64,000 nucleotides of DNA from Mycteria americana (GCF_035582795.1 NC_134373.1:42515173-42579172); one strand, 5' to 3'. Positions 1 to 15,400 are shown, numbered from the stretch's first letter. The notes: generated from the letters alone by a model not told the origin. Numbers and translations are program-made.

Positions 1-321
1 TACATAAAAGTAGATGACATAAGTCTCCAAACCTATAGGAATTTGAATAGTAAGTCATGCTGGTTTTTTTCATTCCATCTATCCAAGTAGTTTGGCAATA
101 AAGCACTGAAATGTGTTCATGTTCATGAGTGCTCAGACAGTTTAAAAATTTGCTTAACAAGCACAAAACTCATTGACTTCTAGAAGTAAAAGTTAAGCTG
201 AATTCAGAGCTTGTGCATTTCTATATTCAATATCATAGCACAAATAAATAAAAGGGTTTTTTTCTATTAAGTAAATGATAAATAAATATGTTATTGAACA
301 AACTATTGGTTATATACTCAC

Positions 322-426
322 ATCACTCAAATTGAAGGCGTTGACCCTGGCTTGAATAAACTGCGGAACATCAGGATCCAGGGTGTATTTGTGTTTTACT
401 TCTTCACCCTTTTGCTTATATGCTAT
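322..426 (-). CDS. NEB: NEB exon: super-repeat C, module 1 (35 aa), last exon in window
   Basis: The module begins [19 protein letters not shown] and ends VNAFNLSD, opening a third super-repeat. Donor GTGAGTAT; acceptor TTTGCAG. The next NEB exon would lie below position 1; bases 1-321 are intron with no further exon visible. Confidence 0.97.
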
Positions 427-3400
427 CTGCAAGCAAAAATAAACAAATTCTTGTTGACAAGTACAAGGTAGGTAATAGTGTTAACACATAGAGACAATGC
501 AACAATGCTTAATTCTTACCAACAGATTGCAATTTTACTATTATTACAGTTTTTAAAATTTAAAGGTTTTTTTAGATGGAATATCAGACAGTAACATAAA
601 TCATAAATATGGTAAAAAAAATTAAAATCACTATATCACATTAATAATGAAAAATTTCTTACATCACTCAATTGCTTGGTGTTGTGCTGCGCTAAAACCA
701 TTGGTATTGAATCTGGTATACTTGTAAATTTGATGGTGTCTGGGTGCTGACGGTATTTCTTTTCATTTAATGCCTCTCCAGCCTTTTTAGCTTTTTCAAC
801 ATCCAGAGAACCGAGAGGACTCCATCCAATACCCTTGAACCAGCTGTTATACTCTTGTTTGTATGCATTCTGAAGGAGAGAAAGCCAACATGGACCAAGA
901 TTTTCCCACAGAAGTGTAAGAATTCTGTTTAAAACAATAATCACATAGTCTAGCTAGTGTGTTCTACATTAGCAAGAAATATTTATAAATTCTTGAAAAG
1001 AACACAGATATTTTTTATGCTTCTCTGTGATTTCATAAGGAAGAAAATGAGCTATTGTATTTTTGATTCAGGATTAATTTCCTATAAACTGTAACATCCT
1101 TTCAGTATTTACTAACCTTCCTTCTCTTTTACCCACGTGAAAAATTTCACCAACCTTCAATTCTTAATAACTTCTAAACTACCATATGGTGACCGTTTAA
1201 CATGGTTTAATTTGTTCTGTGTTTCAGCAGACTCTGTGAGACTTGGCCTTACACAAAGGTCCACAGAGCAAAGGCTCAATTTTTGGTTTTCTTCCTACAG
1301 TTTCTCCTACAGTAAAATATGCAGAATTCACAGACTGCAAGTGAAAAATTTATCCTGGCTACAAAATATGCAGAAGGTTATTCCATATAAACATTCAGAC
1401 AGGGTTAATGCCCAGTCTGAATGCAAGGATATTGTGGACACTCTTTTTTAAGACCCTTCTGTGTTCTAACTCTAAAATGAGTGGTCCTCCATAGGGACCC
1501 ATACAAAGTCAAATTCCACAGTATACAAAGAGGTGCAGAGTGCGACCATGCACGCCCAGTCAACCATTTAAAACTCTCTATCTGCAAGAAGGACCAAGAA
1601 GGTCCTAGGAGAGATCTCCTATGCTAGAGATAATCCAGAATGTATTTCTAATAATATCAATAGTTACATTTTGTCCACTCCTTCATCCTAAATACTTAAT
1701 AATAGTCCAACCACACTATCATATCTATCTCATGTGAAGACAAAGCAACTTAAAAGAAGTCTTAAAGAATAAAACAAAATTATGTTAGTTGCAAAATAAA
1801 GTTTTCTGACGAAATGTGAAAAAAAAGTGCATTTGAATACAATATTCCAGAAGTCTGCTCTCCACTGATAGGCCAACATCAAAATCCTGTTGAGTAGAAC
1901 TCACCTGGAATTTGGTATTTCTAAATGCCACCATCATCTGATAAAACTTCTAACAATTTTCCCCAAGACATAAGAAAAACAGACCATTCCCATACAGTGG
2001 GGGCAATTTTCATTGAATATAAACTCGTATTTTATTTTTCACAGTGTGCAGGAAAACATCCATGAAATTGCAATCATTGAAAAACTTACGTCACTCTGAA
2101 TTTGCATCATGTTCTTTGCAAGCTCAACATCCATGGCATCTGGCAGGTAAGTGTAGTGATGGATCAGATTTTTGTAGTGCGCATTAGAAGCTACATCCTG
2201 AGACTGTTTAGCAGCCTGGATGCTGTACATGTCAGGAGGCGTGTGATAGTTAGTCTTGGTCTTCTCATAGTCTTTCTTGTACTCCCGCTCAGACTGAATC
2301 TTTGCTACATTCATGTAGTGGACAAGCTTAGGGTCATCTTGCAGGCTTCTGAAACCAACCTGTTTTCCTTTAGCCTTTTCATATGCTTCTTTGTATTTAT
2401 ACTAGAAACAGAGGAAAGAGATCAAATGTACGGTGGCATGGCTATTGATGTTCACACTAACGCAAAAGAGAAGCTAAGCTCTCACGTCTTTCATTGGAAA
2501 AAGAAGCTGCAAGCAGCTCAGAAAGATAAGCTCTCCTAAATGGCACACCCAGCGACTGTACCTACATTAGCTTTTTTTGCTCCACCTGTACACAACAGGT
2601 TACACACACCACAATAAGATTGATCAACATTAGCTTTTCTTGTAAGGAAGGGAAAACATTTCCTAAGTATTCCTGTGTTGAAAGGTGCATGAAAAATATC
2701 AGAGTAATTGAGACAATCCTTCTCAGTCATTTGAAAGCAATAGCAAACAAGTGGAATATGACTGGACAGCTTCCTCTAGTTATATGAAGCCACTGAAACA
2801 TCCCACTTCATACAATTTGCAGTATAAGGCCTTCTGAATCATGTATAAGCCATACTCCACTGTGTAACGAAAAGCACCCTTAGCACGTATTGTCTCACAG
2901 TCTGTAAATAGGTGCTAATGTAGTGTATTTTCTGGAAATTTGTCTCAGAAAGATTGCAAGAACTACTGATTCCGTTTCTCCTGTGAAATGTGGGTTAAGA
3001 AACACAGTGCAGTAGCATTTGCCTATCTAAAGCAAACAAGATGAGCATAAAATAAGTCCTACACAAACTAAGCCTTTGGGAAAGACTAAGAATCTCTTTC
3101 TCATAATACTGACTCTAGTGAGACTTGTGCAACATGTGAGGTCAACCATATGGCCTGTAATGGACAACTTTTTTACTAAATGCCTAAGAAAAGTATACCT
3201 GGAATAGATACTTACATCACTAGCAATGTTTCTTGAAGCCTTGGCTAGAGTAATTGGAATAGCATCAAGTGACACATTGTTCCCTTTAGCTATTAGATCA
3301 TGGTAGCCTTGTTTGTAATATGCCTAAAAAAGAAAATCCATATTATTCTAGAGGACGTAGTAATCATATGAACTATATGCAAGTCAAAGCTACTCCTAAG

Positions 3401-6400
3401 CTACTCCAGGCAATTCTTTAGAAGCAGATGCAGTGGGGATCATACGCAACTATCAGCCTTCATTTATGAGAACAGATTTACCTATTAATTAAATTAATTG
3501 AATTATTACATTACTAAATGGTATCTGGTTGGAAATTCAAATGACACCAAGAATGAAAAATTACAGTGATACAAGTTGGTTATATAGAACTGCATATCAG
3601 TGAAAAGAATCTGCAATATGAGTGTATCTATCTGTAACATATTACTCAAAAATTCATTAACACTGTGTAAAACATGCTGTAAAGAAGTCACTTACATCAC
3701 TGACGTTAGCTGCATTGTATCTAGCTTGGATAAACTGTGGGACATCTGGGGTAAGAGTATATTTATGTTTAACTTCCTCTCCAGAAGACCTGTATAGTTT
3801 CTGTAAAATATACGATACAGAAATAAATCCTTCTTTCCTTGTACAGCTAGCCCTGGCTCACTGTAAATTAAGTGAGAGTTTATATTTGATTTTGCAAATA
3901 AATGTACATTGCCACCTATCTCATAAAGATTGAGGCTGCACTTTTCATACAGAATTGTTGATCTTGCTGATAGAAGGAACACACCCTAAAAGCTCTATGC
4001 AGTCTTTACTCAGTAAAATTAAGCCCTTTAATGGACATAAAAACCTATTTCTGAAAGAGTGGGATAATAAGGGATGGCAGGACAGCGTAACAAAACAAAG
4101 CTTGCTGGTTTATAATGATGGACATATTGTGATTCATCAAACATTCTGTAGTTCATTATTGTAGGTGGTAAAACGTCAATAAACAACTTGAAAATTTCAC
4201 ATTTCTTAAATCAAATGTATTGCAAATATACTTAAATATAAATAGGCGGAATCAGCTGATGTGAACTGGAAGAGCCACATGATTTCCATACAGCTTTGCA
4301 GACTTATACCAGGAAATTACTCAGGCAAAATCAGAGCACAACACAATGACAACACAGAGAAACACTTTCAGGCTAATAGTACTTTAAAAAATTTTAAAGA
4401 CAATGCTCAGCTCTTCAGTAGATACATCTCTACTTTACTATAACACCCATTTCTTTCTCTACTTACATCATTGAGTTGAACTGAATTCTGTTTGGCTTGG
4501 ACCATTACCGGAGAGTCTACCACGCTTGTAAATTTAATGGTGTCCGGATGCTGACGATATTTCTTTTCATTCAAGGCATCTCCAGCTTTTTTAGCTTTTT
4601 CTACTTCTAGGGAGCCAATGGGGATCCAACCAATGCCTTTCATCCAGTTATTATAATCTGCTTTGTATGCATTCTAATAAAGGAGTGAAAACAATGTTTT
4701 AAAAGTTAGGAATTAGAAAAAACAATTCAGGGACCTCTCCTGAGTCTTCACAGTTTTTGCTTGAGACATCTCAAAAAAATTCTGTTTACTTGAGGTTTTA
4801 CTTACATCACTCTGAATCTCCATCATATTTTTGGTCAGCTCCACATTCATTGCATCTGGTAAATAAGTATAGTGGTGCAGGAGGTTCTTGTAATTAGTAT
4901 TGCTGGCAATCTCTTGAGCCTTCTTGGCACCAACAACATTGACCATATCCAGTGGAATGTTGTACTTCGTTTTTGTTTTCTCATAATCTTTCTTGTACTC
5001 TCGCTCAGACTGCATCTTGGCTACCTTCATATAGTGAACGAGTTTGGGATCATCTTGGAGGCTCTTGAAGCCAACGAGTTTACCCTTGGCGAGTTCATAG
5101 GCTTTTTTATAGTTAACCTGTTAGAATATAACAGAACATGGAGAATATCATCTTAAGTGTAGTAACTTAGCAATAAGTAAATAAAAAGTAAAGGCTACCC
5201 TTGTTTTCTACAAAGAGTATCCCTCACATTTAAGTCACTGACCATACATCTTAATAAAACCAGACACACATCTCTTTACAATTCACTCCTACACAAATGC
5301 ATTAGCTTTCAAAGTAGTATTATCTCACTTGTACTGATGATAAGAGGGAGACAAGTCTTAAAATACTAAGGGACTTCTGCAAAGCCATCCCCAAGAATCT
5401 GCCCAAAACTCAGTGATGTCCTAGAGTCTTTCACCTCATTTATGATCAGGCCTATAATTAAGGACAGAGAGAATTCAGGGGTCCTTTGCTCATGGAGCTG
5501 TCACTACTGACCTACTCCTCATGATTTTCCTTAGCCATACTGGAGTGCAAGATAGCCTGTTTATTCACAGAGAACTACACAATGAAACAGCCTTTTCTAA
5601 ATGTAATTATACAAATACATTAGTGAAGCAATGAAACACCAATAAAATTATAACTGTGATAAATATGTCCAATAACACGCTCAAAAAAGGCCATAAAGAA
5701 GTTATCCTTCAGATATCCTTAATAAACATAATTGCAAACATTGTTTAAGTAAACTCTTTTGAATTATACAGTTCCTTTAGGAAGGATGTACTTACATCAC
5801 TGGCAGCTTGCCTAGCAGCCTTGGCAGCTCGGATAGGAATAGCATCACTTTTTAGATCATATCCCCTTGATTTTAATTCTTCCAATCCTGTTTTGTAGTA
5901 GTTCTAGAAGAAAAGGTGAATTTTGAATGAACAGTTTCTAACTAACAGAAACTTAATATTGTAAGTTGAATCAAGAGCTCTGGATTCAAAAATATACTTA
6001 CATCACTAATATTGTAGGCATTAACTTTAGCCTGTATAAACTGGGGCACATCTGGAGGGAGGTGGTACTTATGAATAATTTCTTCACCTTTGGATTTATA
6101 CATTATCTGCAAAGAAAAATACAGAAAGAAATTTAGCAGCCCAATGTTTATATATTGTAAATGCTTAATAACACTGAGTGACACAACTTAAAGATCTCAT
6201 GTTACCTCACTCACAAAGGAAGACAGAGATGAATGCAAAGTGAATCGTATAAACCCCACTGACTTAACTGGTGCAAAGAATACATTAAGAATGATGGACA
6301 TAAACAAAATTACAAACACACGCACTAAAAATTGACATGAACAGCCAACCGAAAAACTAAAAAAAAATCTCATTTCCAGGTGATCTTCCACTGGAACAGA

Positions 6401-9400
6401 ACTGCAAATACACACAAATGTTTTTGTGCTTGTGTGTGTGTATATGCACACACATTCACCTACACGTTCATTTCAGGAGTTCTCTTAAAACTGGATGATA
6501 AAGTGAAGGTGGCCACAGTGCAGAAATTGATAAGGTCAGAGTGTAGCAACATGTTTTCTAAGTTTACTTACATCACTCAGCTGTTTGCTATTGATCTCTG
6601 CTTGCTTCTGTACTGGAGAGTCAGCCACTTGAGTAAATTTGGTTTTATCAGGATGCTTTTTGTAGGTGTGCTGAAGGAAGATAAATATACTTGCAGAAAA
6701 TGCGTATAAGCAAAACTATTTTATAAGACATAGCAATGTAACATTACTTGGGATAGTGAGCAGTTACGGCATGCGTGCAGATAAGCACTGTCATGCACAA
6801 CGGTTCTCATGTTACTTTTTAATATAATCAGAGAGCAAATAAATTTTTTAAAGTATTTTTAAAGTATTAATGTAAAATATTTTGAATAGGTATATAATTA
6901 TTTAAAATGTATAGTATACATTATAATATATTATACACATTACAGTATATACATTTTAGTATATTATATACAAATATATATTTAAAGTATTTTCCAAGTA
7001 TTGATAAACTAAACAAAATTAGTATTAATAAAGTAACTAAAGTACTTTTAAAGGATTACTGTAAAAATATGTTGACTTAAGCAGCTAAATGTTTGAGGTT
7101 CATTCTTCATTTTGGTACTATTCCTCTAATTTTATGTTATTACTCGTTAAAAAAAGATTGTGCTGTATCTGTCTTGATCACTAGATGTCACAAAAGGCTC
7201 TAAAATACAGATGAATATGGTTTTTAGAAGTTATATATGCTAATAAGGACAAATTCAAAATCATCGAAGTTAAGAGGAATCACTCTGTAAATTTCTACAT
7301 GCCTCAGGAGTAGATACTCTGCATGTAGCTGCCTACTTGATAACCACTACTGTCCTGTACTTACGTCTTTACACTGCTCTAACTTCTTAATTGCTTCATA
7401 CTCTTGAGTTATGGTCTGAGGGAAGTAGCATTTTGTCTTTTCCTCCTCATAATCTGCTTTGTAATTTTTCTAGGAATAAAATCAGCATTCAGTAAGAAAC
7501 CATAATTGAGCTTTCTCTGAAATTCAAGTATGATGGTGAAAACAGAATGATTGCCACACTTACATCACTCTTCATAGCTTCAACTTTCATGCAGTGTGTA
7601 TGATGTGGGTCCTCAAAGCTGCCCAAATAGTGTCCTAAAATATTCTTTTGATATGCATCTTTATATTTTACCTGGAAAAATAATCACACATTGATAAACA
7701 AAAGTAATCAAGAGTGTCAGTACTGAATGACATAACATAAATCAAATGCATACATCACTAAAATTCTTCAGAGCAGTATCAGTCTGGAACTTGGGTGTGT
7801 CACAATAATTCATGCTGGTTCCTTTTGATTGTTCATAGGCTTCTTTGTATAATTTCTGCAAAAGAAAATAATGTCAGATAATGCAGTGGATTCCACTGCA
7901 ACTCACTGACAACACAATAAAAATTACAAGAGTAAAACTGTGAAATGATTGCAAAGAAAAGCTTTCCCAGAAGACTGAAAAACAGATGGCACTTTTTTCC
8001 CAATGTTTTTTTAAAAAAACTTTTTTTAGTCACTCGTAGGTTTGTAAGGGAAGACAGAAAGGTCTAACTAACGGCTTTTGAACTTCTGACACTGAGAAAT
8101 AGGCAATCTCTTTCCATACAGATGAAAACAGCAAGAAGAGAGAAACCAAGAAAGCCATTACAGTGAGTAACCAGAATACAACATATATGAATATGTAAAA
8201 ATACCACATATTTTGTCATTATTGGCATCAGTTGAAGTTCCTTAAAACATTAAGGGAAGAACTGCCATCTTGCGATGCATTTTCCACAGGGATCTAAATG
8301 AACTATACAATAATTAGCTATCCCCATAACACACCACAGCTATTGTTATACTCTGCTATGGAGAAATGACTCCTTATCTATACCGTTCTGGTTGGTGGTA
8401 TTTCATGAAAAATATTGGTCTATAAAACTAAAAATACTAAGAAAGCCAAAGGAGAAGCCCTGTGAAGAAATGACGAGTTTGGTTTTTTGTACATGACTGA
8501 AAATCATCCAGCTGTACTTTGATAATACTTACATCACTCAGCACATCTCCCGCAGCTTTTAATTGCCTCAGCAATGGATTCTCTGTAGCAGGAAGCACAT
8601 TATAATCTGCAATAGCTTTGTTCTTTTCATAGTCTGCTCTGTATTTTATCTTTAAAAAAATAAAAATAAAAAGGGTGAGGTTTTAAAAATCAGTATTAAA
8701 AGCCAAACGCTCACTAACCTGTATCATCTTGAACTTTTCGGGAAAATTTCCCTGGTTTTTTAACTTATGATTCATGATGGCAAAGGACCATGAAAGGCAC
8801 TCAGATCACAGGATTGCATGGATGACGAGATGGGAGGCAGGGTCAGAAGATAAGTGAGAGCTATTTAGTAGATGTCCCCCATCTCTAAGCCCCTCTACAA
8901 ACATTGTAATTTTTCAAATATCAGTTGACATCTCAGAATAGTCACATTCTTACAATTAATGACATAAGATTGTCTTCGCTGATGCATATACTATTGCAGA
9001 AAATGCAGAGACCAAACAAATTCTGTATTTTGAACAAAAGATGGGCCAGCACAACATCACTGAGATGCACTGAGCAAGGATGAATAAATATGAAAATACT
9101 GAGCCAAATTCAGCTAGCTTAAGTTGGTCTTGGTTAACAGTATTGATTGTTCCAACTAGAAATCAAGTACATAACATAATCAGAACAAACGATGAAGCCA
9201 ATTCTACTTCACTGAAAGAAAATTCTACTTTTTGGGTACTATTGTGGAAGATCATAAGCATGGCTAAGAGTCGTTATGAGCTTCCTAGTGGAAAGCACAC
9301 AAGAATACATCTTTTGTGTGTAAGAAAATATTTTTGACACTTGACAAAACAGTTTCAGCACAAACTGGCCTGACTTCAGAACTATACTCAAGCTAAACAG

Positions 9401-12400
9401 ATAGGAGCACACATAACATACCTTACTGACGTTATTTGAAACTCGCTTATTAGCTTCATATTCTGGAGTTTCAGTCTGCATAAAGTAGATTTGGTCTTTC
9501 ACGTTTTCGAAGTCTTCCTGGTATTTTCTCTGTTAGGAACAGAGACAGATAACAATGTATCAAATGCACTTACATTATAAATCAGATAGCCATGAAGTAG
9601 CTTATTTAGGAAAAGAGAAATACCACAAATGGAGCAGGCAAAATTAATCAGTATTTTCCACCTTAGGATAAACAGAGGATAAAGCTGTTCATTTCAAGAT
9701 TCTCTAAAGAATTCACTTACCGTGCTTATATTTTCTGCATTCATTTTCGCAATTGCAACATCATAGCATGGAGTTTGAGTCCACTTGCCTTTGATCTTGT
9801 TTTCATAGTCCTCGTGGTAAATAATCTATAACGAAATTAAAAAAAAAAAATTAATCCCCAAGATATAGCTCAATTTTCACTTGACAGATTTGTTTTTAAA
9901 AGTCTTCTTTTTAAAGTTGCTTCACATTTTACGTCTGCCTTATAACCACTTCATCAGTTATTGTCAAAAATACCTTAAATATGATTTGGCCTAACCACTT
10001 CACTATTCAGTTATCTCTCTTAGTACCTTCCCTGACCAAAAAAAGGATAAATAGGTGAAATAAGTCATCTCTTCCAGAAGACAGTTATTAATAAGAAAAT
10101 CTCTCTGAGATTTTCTCTCTGAGATGTCTCTGAGATGAGACATCACTAACATATTCCTTTAGTTCTGTTTTCTCACTGGTCACATAATACTGGGACATAG
10201 TATTGCCCATTGGTTAAGCAGGAATTTATTGTTATTGCTGCTGAAACTTGTTATAAGAAAACCCTTTTAATATATCAATTGCCTGGTATATGTGATTTCT
10301 ATAGGCCTCTATTCAAGCACATGGAAACAAAGTATCAATTGTTTAAACAGACAGTTCCTGTCTGTCTAACAACAAAGCATCTTCCTGAGGTTTGACTCAG
10401 TGTTCCAAATGCATTTTCGGCCACAGTTGTGTTGCTTATCACAAAAAAGACAACTTCTCCAATGCCTTTTTAATTGTTACCACATTGATATAGAATATAT
10501 ATGCCCAAAACAACCTTAAAAAAATTCTACATTTTATTGTTTTGGAGATACATATATAGCTTACTATTTTATTCATTTCAAAGAATTATGATACTGATCT
10601 TGCTTTTTACAAGTCTAAAAATTTTCTTGATGACAATTTAGCTTTTAAGCTAAGGAAGAACAAGATTCAAGAAATTTTCTCAAAATTAAATACTACCTTC
10701 TTTCACCTTCCAAATGGCTTCACTACAACACTTTTTTAGTGGCTTTGCAACCTTAAGTGAATACTACAACTCCCTAATCTTAAACAGCAGATAATTTTCA
10801 ATACACAGCAATAAAATCATTCGTGTCCTCATCATAATAGCTAAATTCTGAACTGAGTCGAAATCCTACTTCTGTCTTACAAGATTATGTGACTTAGTTC
10901 CAGTTTCTTCAGCAAAAGTTGATCTTCCTGTATTTCACTTCACCTCCTGCATTCCTCAGCTGTGTTTTATTCTAAGTATACCTAAAATGCATTGACAAGA
11001 ACCAGTGCCAGAGTCTTCATTAATCATGCCACACAGTTATGGAATTTAATGTTGAATGTTACTTGTTAATTTGGTGTGCAAATCAGGAAACAGTTATCTA
11101 AGTTGCCAGACATTTCCACTGATTGGTATCCATGAACTTAAGAATGCTTGGGATACGTACACGTACAACGGTTTGACACTGAAATGAACATTTAGAATGT
11201 ATTCTGTGCAGTTGACCTGGGCAACTTTTCAGCAAAATGGGGTTATTCCTTGTAAGCAACTCACTCCAAAACCAGATATATATTTACATGTCATTGTTTA
11301 CATTTAAGAGAACAGCAAAAGGGATGTTGTTTACTATTTTCTCTTGTAAACACAGACAGTGTAAAGCAGGAGATAAAAAAAAAGAGGGGGAATTGGAAGT
11401 AATGTGTGTATGGTAGAAGCAGAAATGCTTTGTGAAAATTAAACTCTCCAACAAGAATAAAGTTTAGCCTTTCACCTGAGACGGGGCAGGATTTTCTCTG
11501 AGACATTTGAGAAAGAAAGGAACTGGCTTTCACCACTGAAAATCAAAGGGGTCTTCATAAGAGCTCTGGTCTTTTCTTCTGCTTTCCCTTTCTTTAGGTA
11601 CCTTCTTGCCTTTCTAACTCCAAAAGCGAGGTTTCTACAGAAAGAGGAGCCCTGCATTCTACTCACATCACTCAGCTGCCTTGTCACTTTCTTGGCTTGT
11701 TCCACATCAGGTGGATCTGGCAGAGAAGTATATTTAGATTTTCGTTCATCATGCCCTTTTTTGTAGACAATCTGAAAATATGAAAGAAGTAAACATTTAC
11801 AGTAACTACCAACTTAAGCATCAGAACATTTACTCTTAACTCTGCTAATGCCACCATTAACGAAAGTAGTTCTGTCCACAGCTACTGCAGCATAAACTCT
11901 TTCAATCAAGGTATTCTGGAGGACTACTGAGAAGTCTCTTGATAGTGACAGTGAAAAAGACTCAGTTCCCTGGGAAAGTTTTCAAGTATATTATTCTGTT
12001 GCTCCTGATATACATGGGACTAGTGAACTTCTGGACATCTGCAAAATTCACTGAAATCTTTAAGTGAGACCTGAAATCCTCGGTTGAAGAGTTCTATGTA
12101 TCTAAGTATCAGTAAATCACACAGCCTCACGAATTCCTGGCTTTTTCTTACCACTGTTTGAGAGAGACAGATGTGTAGATGCACAACAGTGAACTGGGCT
12201 TACAGCCAACCCTGAGAATTTCTCCACATGTTTTGAGAGATACTCAAGGTCTTCTTACTGATTACCTCAGAAGACCTTTCATAAATTAATTATTTAATTC
12301 ATGCATAATCCAGCATCAAATTGCCAACAGATTTATACTCTCATATAGAGTACATACTTTCCTATAGAAATAGCACTACTATCAGAGCTATCGGTACACA

Positions 12401-15400
12401 CCTACGCATTTTTATTTTCTGTTCCATTATGAAGTTTTTATATCTAGTCAAAGTCCACCACGGAGACTACCAAGTTACACTGTAACACTGACCCAACTGT
12501 CAATCAGGCTTTGATACTTACATCACTCAGAGCCTTTTGAGCCTGTGCCACCCTTCTGAGCTCTGGACTGTCATTGTAGGGATAGAATAATGTTTTGTCT
12601 GCTTCCCAGTCTTCAGTATAGAGTTTCTTAAAAACAGAAAAATGCCAGAATACTCGTTATGAATTAATCTCTGACTTGGAATGCTTCTTGCACTTCAGCT
12701 GCCTAGACCTGTGATTTTTTTTTTTCTTACCTTACTGAACATTGCTGTGTTTTTTATTGCATTCACAAGCTCTGGAGCATCAGGGGGAAGCAGGTACTTG
12801 TCCTTATTCTCCTCCCAGTTCTGTTTATATAACACCTGGAAAGAAAGATCAGCACATTGGTTACTCTACTATCAGAAAAATATTTACATTTGTGAATAAA
12901 CTACCTGCTCTGAAGATTTTTTCAAACTGAGAGTCTCAAACCAGTAACATTGGAAGACATCAATTGGAAACATTTAAGATGATATTTATACTCACCTTAT
13001 CAACTTCTCTGCTATCTCTCCCAGTGTGTCTAAACTGTTCTATAAATACTGCTTTAGTGCCCTGAGCTCAAAGCTTTATTCATATCACTAACCTCAGGAT
13101 CAACTAATGTTCACAACCCTTTCAGAAAGTCAGAACTCACTCACCTTGCTCACTTGCTGTGACACCTTCTTTGCATGTTCTATATCCTTGGCCTTTTCAT
13201 CAACGTGGCAAATAGTTCTAGCAACTTCACCAGCCATGCGGTATTTAACCTACATCAATGCACAACAAAACACATTTATTCTTACAGCAAAAACTGACAG
13301 TTTTTTTTAAAAGCAGAATATTGACATTTTTACATTTAATACTGTAACCACCCAAAATCTGAATTCAATAAAACATTTAGGACTAGTTGTTCCTTAGAAA
13401 TGAAGCCTACGGAAACAAATGGATTTTGTGAATTAACTGAGAAAGAAGTGCAGCTTTGAGACAGTTTCAAGAGCTGTGAATCCAAGTTAGAGGTAGTGCC
13501 CTTCTGTAATCACGGAGTTCTTTCTAAGAGTACTTCCACCCTGTATAATGAGACAGAGGGATCTCCACGCTATGCAGTATATCTCAATTTCACAGTCCAT
13601 CACCATGTAAACACTAGCTGTAGTGCCAAAGACAATATAGCCACATTACCATGGCAAACCAGCAGCCTGGGCACAAAAATCATCCTAATACGGTTATATC
13701 ACTCCCAGCTTGACAGCAGGCTCAGTCGGCATTAGTGCATGGATTGCTGCATCACATTCCTCCATATATCCTAAGTCAGGAGTGGAGCAGAATTTAATGC
13801 ACACTTTTCTCCTGAACACAGGTTAGGGTAGGTGACTACCCTTTCAGCTTTAGGGGTTCCCATTCCTAGGCACAGAACTCTCCCTATTTACTCTATGAAG
13901 AATTAAGAAGCCTTTCCAGGCAGATTTCAGTTTCTCAAACTGTGAGGTGTATTATTGAAAGGTAGACTAGTGTTGCTTAAAAGAAAGAGGGGAGGACGAG
14001 CTAGCTTCCAGAACTAGAGGCACTTGCATCAGTGGGGCAATTGTACTTGGTCTAGCTTTCCAAGGCAGATCACTAAGAGTGGGATTCACACAGACGGGAC
14101 AACACATCTTGGAAAATCCCATAGTAAATGACAAGATGTACAGAAGTTCATTTTGCAATACTTGGAGAATCTAAGCATCATTTTTCCAGGATCTCTTTAG
14201 GAAACTGACTTTCAGTTGCTTTATAAAAACAAAAATGTTTAAACACATTTTAAAAACAAAATTCTAGGGTTATTTACCCCGTGCGCAACATAACCTCAAC
14301 AAAAATTCATCAGGCACGTCATTCGTGATGACTGCAGGACACAGTGTGTGGAATCTTCAAATTCAATGATATGGGCATCGCCATCATCTCCCGTGCCTGT
14401 AACTTCTGATCAGAAATTTTCAAACCTCTTTAGGCACAATGAAGCAGGGCTATTATTCAGCTAGAAAGGAACCATCACATCTCCTTTCCTCAAAGGCCTA
14501 AATTCCAACCTACATCACAGAACTCAAATTGTCATATACTCTGTATTGCTCACTCCTGTAATCTGATAAAGTTTCTGCTAAACGTTCAGATTGCCGTATC
14601 ACAATATCATCAAAAAATTACCACTTCTTATCTCACATTTCAAATTGCGACTCAATTTGCTTCTTTACCACTCAGTAAATATTTTTTATTATGACAATTG
14701 ACACCTACCTCACTGAGCTGGTCTTGCACTTTCTTGATTCTCCGAATTTCTGGGGTATCAGTTGTGGAAGCATATGGCTTTCCTTTTTCTTTTCTATATT
14801 TTTCTTTGTACTTGTTCTGAAAGAAAATAATGACAAATATAATTAAGACATATCCTAAAGCTCTGGCAAAAAAATTATGTAGCAATTACTGATTTATCTG
14901 GTTGGTATTGGAATTTTGGCCAGATTACTGAATAATACAAACTGGCATTACTCAATTACATTTGCAGAGTTACGCTTATTTTAACTAACTGACTTCCTTC
15001 CATCTGACACAACAGAAAAAATCCATTTCTACCTTTAGCCTGTTTTAGATCACCTCTAATTGATTATATTCTCCTTAGGAGCTTGATATTGATAAATTTA
15101 CAGTTATTTGTTTCAGTGACCAAAGATAAGGAAAATATGTGGGTGAGGGTAGCAGTCCTAGAACCTATGATCTCACATAACCCTTGAACAGTGAATGCTG
15201 GTAGGTAATATACTTCAAAATTTAGGAAAGGGGATCTGATACCATCTGCACCTGTGCAGAGCAGTCGTTTTCCACTTTTCACAACATTGTACAGTATTGG
15301 TCTACTGGACTTTGGTATCCTGTAACAGGAATTTAGGTTGGTGCTTGTTCCTATATAATGTGCTCAAGGATTTTTCTTGGATATATATAGAGGGATAGAG

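Larger units (their letters stand above)
427..9720 (-). other. NEB introns between the left-hand exons
   Basis: The introns here are 82 bp to 1.2 kb: 427-662, 870-2089, 2402-3215, 3324-3695, 3801-4466, 5118-5795, 6107-6571, 6671-7364, 7856-8532, 8650-9421 and several near or below 200 bp. I checked the longer ones on both strands for further phase-0 nebulin modules and saw none. They are AT-rich. Bases 6,830-7,000 form an especially AT-rich, low-complexity block. No recognisable mobile element is visible. Confidence 0.7.

Noticed and set aside
2102-2539. 145-codon plus-strand frame
   Set aside because: Antisense to the 312-nt NEB exon at 2,090-2,401, which has clear splice sites and nebulin modules.
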